From contig CANQIG010000007.1 in assembly GCA_947623765.1 (NCBI GenBank), positions 1 to 20,369 of the forward strand: DNA of 20,369 bases, given 5' to 3'. This DNA comes from an uncultured Clostridia bacterium. Lineage in GTDB: Bacteria; Bacillota; Clostridia; Oscillospirales; Acutalibacteraceae. A program made the translations under genes and the position numbers. Below are positions 15,158 through 20,369 of this stretch, piece by piece (positions within the stretch are counted from its first letter, which is position 1; each line of letters begins with the position of its first letter). The notes under the pieces are model-generated. The model ran no database searches. It was not told the origin of the DNA and saw nothing but the letters and a program-made list of their open reading frames with translations.

Positions 15158-16357
15158 ATGAAGTACGATGCGCAGAAATACGAAGAGAGTCTGGATCTGC
15201 TTGCGCTGCTTGCGGAGATCCTTCGCAAGTGGAAGTGGCTGGTGTGCGCCATATTGGTAGGCGCTTTGGTGTTCGGCGGAGTCGGCGCTTTGCGGAAGCC
15301 GGAGCCGGTTGTCGACGCGGAGGCGGTCGCGGCGGCCCAGACGGCGCGGGACGGAAGCGTCGCAACGCTCGCGGCGGATGAAAATGAACTGGAGACGAAC
15401 CGGGCGACGCTGGCGGACCGCGAGACCCGGATCGCTGCCGACCGGAAGCAGCTGGAGAAAAACGAGATGAACCTGCTCGCGCAGCAGGCGCTTTTGGAAC
15501 AGCTGCAGGGGGCCTTGGAGCGCACGCAGGAGGTCCTGAACGATCCGGATGCCGATCCGGAAAGGCTTTCGGAGATCGTTGTGCAGTTGCCTGCGACGAC
15601 AAATCAAGTGGACAAAGTCACGGATCGGGTCGAAGAGCTGGCGCAGAAAGGTCGTGATCTTGAAAACGAGATCGCGGGCTGGCAGACGGAGATCAGCAAC
15701 CTGACCGCGCGGAACGACGCCCTCGAGACGGACATCGCGAACCTGGCGGCGGCGATCCCGGGGCAGGAAGCGGCGCTGGCCGCGGCGCAGGCGGGAACGC
15801 CGGGCTCGAACAATATGGTGACAAACGGCGTGATCGGCGCGATCCTCGGTGTGCTGGTCGTGTGCGGCGCGGTCTTCCTGCGGTTCCTGCTCGGAAAGAA
15901 GCTCTTGCAGTCCAGAGAGCTCAAGGAGCGGTATAGCCTGCCGATCCTCGGCGAGTTCTATTCCGGATCCGCGAAGAAGCATAAGGGCTTTGATTGCTGG
16001 CTCGACCAGCTTTCCGGCGACTTGCAGACGCAGCCCGAAGAGGAGCAGGTCTATCAGCTGGTCGCGGCGGACATCCGTGCAGCCGCGAAGGAGCCGAAAG
16101 CCCTTGCGGTGACCGGCACCGTCCCGGAGGAATATCTCACCGAGACGGTAGAAAAGCTGCGCGCGCTGCTCCCGGAGGACTTCGCTGTGACGGAGAAAGC
16201 AAACCCGGTCTACGACGCATCGTTCCTCGCGGAGGTTCGGGAATATTCGGTCCTTCTGGTGGAGGCGAAGGGCGTCTCCGACAGGCGGGAGATCGATAAA
16301 TTGGCCGAGCTTCTGTGCCGGAAGGAAGTCGATGTACTCGGCGCGGTGGTCCGCTGA
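15158..16357 (+). CDS. Wzz/chain-length-determinant-like membrane protein with a degenerate BY-kinase-like tail
   Basis: This 399-residue protein has the layout of a polysaccharide co-polymerase. There is an N-terminal membrane helix (about 28-46, LVCAILVGALVFGGVGAL), an extracytoplasmic coiled-coil of about 170 residues (LEQLQGALERTQ, VDKVTDRVEELAQKGRDLE) and a second helix (about 224-246). Then comes a cytoplasmic domain of 150 residues. That domain follows the order of bacterial tyrosine kinases: RYSLPILGEFY after the helix, VYQLVAADIR, KALAVTGTVPEEY where Walker A is expected, YSVLLVEAKGVSDRREIDKLAELL, then VDVLGAVV. It has no GxxxxGK(S/T) and should not bind ATP in the usual way. Role is inferred: exopolysaccharide length or export control. 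No other polysaccharide gene adjoins it. Confidence 0.8.
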   Translation: MKYDAQKYEESLDLLALLAEILRKWKWLVCAILVGALVFGGVGALRKPEPVVDAEAVAAAQTARDGSVATLAADENELETNRATLADRETRIAADRKQLEKNEMNLLAQQALLEQLQGALERTQEVLNDPDADPERLSEIVVQLPATTNQVDKVTDRVEELAQKGRDLENEIAGWQTEISNLTARNDALETDIANLAAAIPGQEAALAAAQAGTPGSNNMVTNGVIGAILGVLVVCGAVFLRFLLGKKLLQSRELKERYSLPILGEFYSGSAKKHKGFDCWLDQLSGDLQTQPEEEQVYQLVAADIRAAAKEPKALAVTGTVPEEYLTETVEKLRALLPEDFAVTEKANPVYDASFLAEVREYSVLLVEAKGVSDRREIDKLAELLCRKEVDVLGAVVR

Positions 16358-16384
16358 GAACGGAGAAAGAGCAGAGTTTCGGAA

Positions 16385-16413
16385 GGGATGTGCGGTTTGC
16401 GCGTCCCTTTTTT
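16385..16413 (+). terminator. Intrinsic terminator of the Wzz-like gene
   Basis: The hairpin GGGATGTGCG ... CGCGTCCC is followed by TTTTTT. It is the first of four related terminators; the others are at 16570-16598, 16749-16778 and 16932-16960. Confidence 0.9.
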
Positions 16414-16569
16414 CGTGCTGCCGCGAGGGGAGCGGAAGGGTTCGGAGCAGGGAAGAGGTCTTCCGCGTCACGCGAAAGAACTGCGTGCGGGAGGCGGGAG
16501 AGACCGTGTCCGTCTCAGGGCTTGGCGCGGTGGTCCGCTGAGAGCGGCGAAAAGAGCAGAGTTTCGGAA

Positions 16570-16598
16570 GGGATGCGCGGTTTGCGTGTCCCTTTTTT
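16570..16598 (+). terminator. Duplicated terminator, unit 2
   Basis: GGGATGCGCG pairs with TGCGTGTCCC using wobble pairs and is followed by TTTTTT. It is a copy of the Wzz-gene terminator. Confidence 0.8.
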
Positions 16599-16748
16599 GT
16601 GCCGCCGCGCGGGGAGCAGGGCGGGTCGAAGCAGGAGAGGGACATTCCGCGTCTCGCGAAAAGGGACTGTACGCAGGGACGGAGACGTGTTCGTTTAAGG
16701 ACTCGGCGCGGTGGTGCGCTGAAAACAGAAAACAGCAGAGTTTCGGAA

Positions 16749-16778
16749 GGAATGCACGGTTCGCGCGTCCCTTTTTTT
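16749..16778 (+). terminator. Duplicated terminator, unit 3
   Basis: GGAATGCACG pairs with CGCGCGTCCC, with two imperfect positions, and is followed by seven Ts. It is a weakened copy of the Wzz-gene terminator. Confidence 0.7.
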
Positions 16779-16931
16779 CGTGCCGCCGTGTGGGGAGTGG
16801 AAGGGTTCGGAGCGGGAGAGGGAGGGCCCTTCTGCGTCCCGGGAAAGGACTGTGTGCGGGGGCTGAGGGTGTGCTTGTCTCAGGGTTCGCGGTGGTTCGC
16901 TGAGAACGGCGAAAACAGCAGATCTTTGGAA

Positions 16932-16960
16932 GGGATGCGCGGTTCGCGCGTCCCTTTTTT
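16932..16960 (+). terminator. Duplicated terminator, unit 4
   Basis: GGGATGCGCG pairs with CGCGCGTCCC (10 bp, one G-U) and is followed by TTTTTT. It is the most stable of the four copies. Confidence 0.85.
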
Positions 16961-17090
16961 CGTGCCGCGCGGGGAGCGGAAGGGTTCGGAGCGGGAGCGC
17001 GGGAGAAATTTCGCGTCACGCGAAAGAACTGTACGCCGGAGAGTGAGACCGTGCAGGCACAGGGCTTTGAGCGGATTTCAAAGGGAATAT

Positions 17091-17384
17091 GCGGTATCGA
17101 ACGGAGCGGGAGATGGCACGTTTCTCCGGCAATAAAGGAAGAAGGAGCCGGACCGTCAGGGCGCGAGCGGGCTGCGGGCGGGTTTGCGGCGGTCGGGCGA
17201 AATGCAGGCTGCGGGCGGTCTCCTGATGGTCGGCCCGTATGCGGGACGCGCGGGCGGCGGCGCGAAGAGCGGCCCGTATGCGGGGCGCGCGGGAGGCAGG
17301 CGGTTCGAATCGACGGGAAGCGGTCCGGCGCGCTTGGGCTCGACAGAGGGGCGTGCTCGAAGGGCTTTGTTTTTTCAAAACCGC
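17091..17384. other. Non-genic stretch between the wzz array and the SOS-like promoter
   Basis: No supported gene is seen. The frame of the sigma-like gene is open through this stretch by GC-richness, but the promoter lies downstream of it. It holds one short direct repeat: a 28-bp CGGCCCGTATGCGGG-type segment at 17231-17258 and again at 17270-17297, with three mismatches. Confidence 0.6.
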
Positions 17385-17413
17385 TTGACAAAACAGAACT
17401 AATGTTCTATAAT
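17385..17413 (+). promoter_or_regulatory. Promoter of the sigma-like gene
   Basis: TTGACA (17385-17390) and a perfect TATAAT (17408-17413) are 17 bp apart, a full consensus promoter. Its spacer contains a candidate LexA box. Confidence 0.9.
17396..17407 (+). promoter_or_regulatory. Candidate LexA (SOS) box within the promoter spacer
   Basis: GAAC-TAAT-GTTC matches the Firmicute LexA operator core GAAC-N4-GTTC, with A and T flanks extending the symmetry. It abuts the -10 element, so a bound repressor would exclude RNA polymerase. The identity of the binding protein is inferred from the motif only. Confidence 0.65.
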
Positions 17414-17472
17414 GGGAGACGGAACCGGTACAAAAGCCTGTATGCGGGCGATTTTCTTTTTTCGGGCAAAAC

Positions 17473-17506
17473 GCCGCCCGCAGCGGGAGAGAGTGCTGCG
17501 GGCGGC
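17473..17506 (+). other. Perfect 12-bp hairpin in the leader of the sigma-like gene
   Basis: GCCGCCCGCAGC (17473-17484) and GCTGCGGGCGGC (17495-17506) flank a 10-nt purine-rich loop. No T-run follows, so it is not a classical terminator. It lies about 40 nt before the start codon. Confidence 0.7.
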
Positions 17507-17545
17507 AGACGAAGCCGCACGGTGGCGGCAGAACAGGAGAATGCG

Positions 17546-17953
17546 ATGGTACAGACGGTGCGGGAGCTGTATGGGGAAAAGCAGCGTTTCCTCGCGAGCT
17601 ACGCCGAGGCCGACCGCGCGGTCGCCCGGCAGATCGAATCGCTGCGGCGGGTGCGCGCGTATGAAAAGACGGTGCGGGAGGTCTCGGCGGGGAGGACCGG
17701 CGCGAAGGACCGCCTGCGGGAGGCAGAGGCTGCGCTGGAGGATGCGGTGCGGCGCTGGGACCGGACGCGCGGCGACGTGGAAGACGCGGTCGGCGCGCTG
17801 GAGGACCCGAGACTGCGGGAGCTCCTCGAACGGCACTATTTTCAGGGAGAGACCTTCCGGGAGGTGGCGGCGGCCATGCACTATTCGGAGCGGCACATCG
17901 CGCGGATGCACCGGCAGGCGCTCGAATCGCTCCGGATGCCGCGCGGGGTTTGA
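17546..17953 (+). CDS. Sigma-70 region-4-like DNA-binding protein (phage DUF1492/ArpU-type)
   Basis: This 135-residue protein has a long charged helical N-terminal half (about 1-75, with coiled-coil character: YGEKQRFLASYAEADRAVAR). A sigma region 4 helix-turn-helix follows: LEDPRLRELLERHYFQGETF-REVAAAMHYSERHIARMHRQALESL. Similar small proteins act as late-gene activators in Firmicute phages and conjugative elements. I chose ATG 17546, with AGGAGA 5 bp upstream and downstream of the promoter; the open frame further upstream is ignored. No other phage gene lies in the window, so it may be a remnant or a domesticated regulator. A LexA-type site in its promoter suggests DNA-damage induction. Its stop (17951-17953) lies inside the first unit of the following array. 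Confidence 0.82.
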   Translation: MVQTVRELYGEKQRFLASYAEADRAVARQIESLRRVRAYEKTVREVSAGRTGAKDRLREAEAALEDAVRRWDRTRGDVEDAVGALEDPRLRELLERHYFQGETFREVAAAMHYSERHIARMHRQALESLRMPRGV

Positions 17954-18455
17954 TCCGCGCGGAGAGGAAGCCGTAGAGGTCGGCGAAGACCTCGCGGGTG
18001 TTGACCTCGGTGTGGAGCTGCGCGGGTGAACCGACACAGAAAGAGCGTCGGGGTGGCGCGGCGGCAAGCGGCGCGGAGGTTTTTACTCTTTGCCTATGTC
18101 CGTCGCCGGGAGGCGTTTAGGCTTTGATCTGCGCGGAAAGGAAGCCGTAGAGGTCCGCGAAGACCTCGGGGCGGTTGACCACGGGGGTGGAGCTGCGCGG
18201 GGAAAGTCGCGCAGTAGAGCTTCGGGGTGATGCGGTGGCCGACGGCGGGGAGAGCTTTACTCTTTGCCTATGTCCTTTGCCGGGAGGCGTTTGTGTTTTG
18301 ATCTGCGCGGAGAGGAAGCCGTAGAGGTCGGCGAAGACCTCGGGGCGGTTGACCACGGGGGTGGAGCTGCGCGGGTGAAGCCGCGCAGGTAGAGCGTCGG
18401 GGTGGCGCGGCGCGGAGTGTTTTGCTCTTTGCCTATGTCCTTCGCCGGGAGGCGC
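17948..18455 (-). repeat. Three extra tandem copies of the 3' end of the alpha/beta hydrolase gene
   Basis: The landmark (C/G/T)TTTGATC(T/C)GCGCGGA, which encodes the end of the hydrolase on the minus strand, occurs at 17948, 18122 and 18296, and in the intact gene at 18461. Spacings are 174, 174 and 165 bp. Copies at 18122 and 18296 still encode NRPEVFADLYGFLSAQIK on the minus strand. Units also contain the 3' flank GCTCTTTGCCTATGTCC and a decayed earlier part of the gene. The outermost copy abuts the stop of the sigma-like gene. The copied gene end sits between two convergent genes, and no unit forms a new gene. Confidence 0.93.
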
Positions 18456-19433
18456 TTATGCTTTGATCTGCGCGGAGAGAAAGCCGTAGAGGTCGGCGAA
18501 GACCTCGGGGCTGTTGACTTCTGTATGGAGCGCGTGGCGGACGTTCGGGTAGAGCTTCATCGTGACGCGGTGGTCCGTGGCGCGGAGCTTTTTCGCGATG
18601 CGCTCCACGCCCTTGCCCATGCCGCCGACAGGGTCGTCCTTTCCGGAGACCAGCAAAATCGGCAGGCGCTGCGGGACGCGGGCGTACCACTGCTCCGTGT
18701 TGATGCGCTGGAGCAGCGTGCCGAGGTCGATGTAGCCCTGCACGGTCAGCGGGAACCCGCAGAGAGGGTCCGCGTCGAAGCGGTCGGCCTCCTCGGGCTT
18801 GCTCGTCACCCAGTCGTACGGCCCGCGGTTCGGGCGGAAGTGGAGGTTGTAGCCGCCCGTCGCGATCTTCGCGAGGTGGGGCAGGTGCGCCCGGCCGCCG
18901 TGCGTGCGCTTGAGCAGGTCGAGATACGCGCGTTCCGCCTTCCAGACCGGCCCCGGCAGGCCCTCGCCCGTCCCCATGAACACGGCGGCGGAGAGCGATG
19001 CGCCGTAGCTCGCGGCGAATTCCCGCGCGAGGAACGAGCCCATGGAGTGGCCGAGGAGGAAATACGGGAGATCCGGGAACTCGGTCTGCACCGTGCACTG
19101 GAGGTTCCGCAGGTCCTCCACGACGTTCAGCAGCCCGCCCTCGTCGCCGAAATGGCCGTAGAGCGCGCCGGTCGAGATGCTTTTGCCGTGGCCGAGGTGG
19201 TCGTTGATCGCGACGGCGAAGCCGCGCTCCGCGAAGTACCGGCAGAGCGGCTCGTAGAGGCCGCTGTGTTCGGCCATGCCGTGGGCGATCTGCAGCACGG
19301 CGCGCGGCGCGCCCTCGGGGAGATACAGCGCGGCGAAGAGCTTTTCGCCGGGCACGCAGGAGCGGAACGTGAAGGTCCGCACGGAGACGGCGCAGAGCGG
19401 TTCCTGCGGGAAAACGGCGGTGAGATCGGTCAT
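18456..19433 (-). CDS. Alpha/beta hydrolase (lysophospholipase/monoacylglycerol lipase-like)
   Basis: This 325-residue serine hydrolase without a signal peptide likely acts on lipid or other ester substrates in the cytoplasm. The order AVLQIAHGMAEHSGLYEPLC (oxyanion region, HGM), AINDHLGHGKS, nucleophile elbow GHSMG (Ser130), LLVSGKDDPVGG (Asp266 or 267) and YPNVRHALH (His300) gives a complete catalytic triad. It resembles PldB-type enzymes. I chose ATG 19433, with AAAGGAGG 7 bp upstream; the earlier open frame lies over the preceding gene. It follows the hemolysin III gene by 19 bp and is probably cotranscribed. Its final codons and 3' flank are the source of the adjoining repeat array, but the gene itself is intact. 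Confidence 0.94.
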   Translation of the reverse strand: MTDLTAVFPQEPLCAVSVRTFTFRSCVPGEKLFAALYLPEGAPRAVLQIAHGMAEHSGLYEPLCRYFAERGFAVAINDHLGHGKSISTGALYGHFGDEGGLLNVVEDLRNLQCTVQTEFPDLPYFLLGHSMGSFLAREFAASYGASLSAAVFMGTGEGLPGPVWKAERAYLDLLKRTHGGRAHLPHLAKIATGGYNLHFRPNRGPYDWVTSKPEEADRFDADPLCGFPLTVQGYIDLGTLLQRINTEQWYARVPQRLPILLVSGKDDPVGGMGKGVERIAKKLRATDHRVTMKLYPNVRHALHTEVNSPEVFADLYGFLSAQIKA

Positions 19434-19452
19434 GGGGATCCTCCTTTCGGGG

Positions 19453-20169
19453 TCAGACGACAATATAGAAGACCGTGACGGCGTGCAGCACGCTGCCCGC
19501 AAGCACAAACAGATGCCAGACGGAATGCATATAGGGGACGCGGCTGCCCACGCCGTAGACCACAGCGCCGACCGTGTACGCCGCGCCGCCGAGCACGAGG
19601 AAGCGCAGCGCCTGCGGCGGGAGCGCGGCGATCACCTGCGGCAGGGCGAAGACGACCGCCCAGCCCATCAAGAGATAACAGACCATGGAGAAGCGCTTGT
19701 AGCGCTCCATGTCGACGGCGTTCAGCACGATCCCGAGGACCGCCGCCGCCCAGACCACCGCGAAGAGGATCGGGCCCGTCGGCGCGGGCAGGCAGCAGAG
19801 CGTGATCGGCGTGTACGTCCCGGCGATCAAAAGGAAGATCGTGCAGTGGTCCAGCACGCGGAAAATGCGCTTCGCCCGGTTGACGCCAAGCGCGTGGTAG
19901 AGCGTGGAGACGGTGTAGAGCAGGATCATCGTGCCGCCGTACACGGAAACGGACGACACCGTGCGGGCAGTCTTCTCGCAGAAGACGAGCAGCACCGCGA
20001 GGACCGCGACGCCGAACAGCGCCGCCGCGCCGTGGCTGACCGCGGAGAAGATCTCCTCCCCGAGGGAGTAGAGCGGCAGACGGAGCCGTTCCCGGTCTTC
20101 GCGCCGCCAGACGGCGCGCCGGGAGGCGGAAAGCTGCGCGCCCTGGCGCAGCACGGCAGTTCTGAACAT
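19453..20169 (-). CDS. Hemolysin III family (PAQR-type) integral membrane protein
   Basis: This 238-residue protein has seven predicted membrane helices. The family's conserved residues are present: YSLGEEIFSAVSHGAAALFG near the N-terminus, STLYHAL, RVLDHCTIFLLIAGTYTPI and the C-terminal HSVWHLFVLAGSVLHAV. Hemolysin III/YqfA-type proteins are related to PAQR receptors and use a conserved Ser/His/Asp set, probably for zinc-dependent lipid hydrolysis. The cytolytic function is not established for most members. I chose ATG 20169 (AAAGGAG upstream); the frame is open further up but includes the promoter. It is the first gene of an operon with the alpha/beta hydrolase, so both may act on membrane lipids (inference). 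Confidence 0.93.
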   Translation of the reverse strand: MFRTAVLRQGAQLSASRRAVWRREDRERLRLPLYSLGEEIFSAVSHGAAALFGVAVLAVLLVFCEKTARTVSSVSVYGGTMILLYTVSTLYHALGVNRAKRIFRVLDHCTIFLLIAGTYTPITLCCLPAPTGPILFAVVWAAAVLGIVLNAVDMERYKRFSMVCYLLMGWAVVFALPQVIAALPPQALRFLVLGGAAYTVGAVVYGVGSRVPYMHSVWHLFVLAGSVLHAVTVFYIVV

Positions 20170-20233
20170 GAAAAAGCTCCTTTCCCAATCTTTAAACCGA
20201 CATAACATGGTTTTCAAAAACAGGTCTGTTGAT

Positions 20234-20262
20234 ATTATACACCTTATGTTCCGGGAATGCAA
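20234..20262 (-). promoter_or_regulatory. Promoter of the hemolysin III-hydrolase operon
   Basis: On the minus strand, TTGCAT (20262-20257) and TATAAT (20239-20234) are 17 bp apart, about 65 bp before the start codon. The remaining 107 bases to the window end show no supported gene. Confidence 0.82.
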
Positions 20263-20369
20263 GAGAAAATCAAAAAACCGGCGCGTTTTTTCTGTAGGGT
20301 TTACAATGATGTGTAACAGAAAAGGAAAAAAAGGTAGCGAATAGGAAGAACCTGTGTTAAGGTTAAGTT

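Larger units (their letters stand above)
16341..17090 (+). repeat. Tandem array of the wzz 3' end plus its terminator (four units and a partial fifth)
   Basis: Landmark GGCGCGGTGGTCCGCTGA, the last codons and stop of the Wzz gene, recurs at about 16341, 16525, 16706 and 16886. A degraded start of a fifth copy is near 17066. Spacings are about 184, 181, 180 and 180 bp. Each unit carries CAGAGTTTCGGAAGGGATG, the terminator hairpin and T-run, then GGGGAGCGGAAGGGTTCGGAGC and CGCGTCACGCGAAAGAACTG. In the later copies several changes inside the terminator stems are compensated by wobble or alternative pairs, and the six-T run is kept. No new gene is formed. Confidence 0.92.

Noticed and set aside
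14241..16645. Long minus-strand frames over the thiC array and the Wzz gene
   Set aside because: They run through repeat units and across a clear plus-strand gene with promoter and ribosome site. The repeated peptides only mirror the DNA repeats.
17051..17545. N-terminal extension of the sigma-like protein to about 300 residues
   Set aside because: The extension includes array sequence, the promoter and a leader hairpin, and has no domain character. The ATG at 17546 has a good ribosome site.
20272..20291. A-tract/T-tract inverted repeat AAAAAAC-CGGCGC-GTTTTTT as a terminator
   Set aside because: The stem is only A-T pairs plus one G-C, so it is too weak to call. No gene end is visible nearby.

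Overview
The window is GC-rich DNA from a chromosome of a clostridial Firmicute, most likely a high-GC gut lineage of the Oscillospiraceae/Ruminococcaceae type. The evidence is a clostridial HemZ, a yabM-mazG-hup-rqcP block with the Bacillus/Clostridia gene order, a short ThiC behind a TPP riboswitch, a PadR/HAAS pair, strong TTGACA-17-TATAAT promoters, GGAGG ribosome sites and a GAAC-N4-GTTC LexA-type box. The genus cannot be told from the sequence alone. No tRNA, rRNA, CRISPR array or transposase gene was seen.

Layout. 1-5087 (+): the 3' part of a rel/spoT (p)ppGpp gene, a metallo-beta-lactamase-fold hydrolase, hemZ and a uridine-kinase-like protein, read as one operon. 5146-8987 (+): a zinc-ribbon protein with its own promoter, then a lipid flippase, mazG, HU and rqcP. 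8988-10705: about 1.7 kb without a credible gene, made of tandem units of about 213 bp. 10706-11997 (-): an operon of padR, a HAAS-like membrane protein and a secreted protein. 12125-14361 (+): a lipoprotein, then a TPP riboswitch and thiC. 14381-14958: a second repeat array. 14968-16357 (+): a Wzz-like membrane protein with a structured leader. 16341-17090: a third array carrying copies of the wzz 3' end and its terminator. 17385-17953 (+): a sigma-region-4-like protein with a possible LexA box inside its promoter. 17948-18455: a fourth array, copies of the 3' end of the neighbouring hydrolase gene. 18456-20262 (-): a hemolysin III-family membrane protein and an alpha/beta hydrolase, one operon.

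The housekeeping genes are ordinary. The unusual part is the DNA between them. At five separate places the end of a gene, or the junction between two genes, has been tandemly duplicated: the rel/MBL junction (exactly 185 bp, three copies), downstream of rqcP (seven copies), downstream of thiC (two full units plus a partial one), downstream of wzz (four copies plus a partial one) and downstream of the hydrolase (three extra copies). Arrays two and three share a core of about 110 bp and so belong to one repeat family. The other three have unrelated, locally derived units. This recurring amplification of gene ends and terminators is the main candidate for an undescribed phenomenon here.
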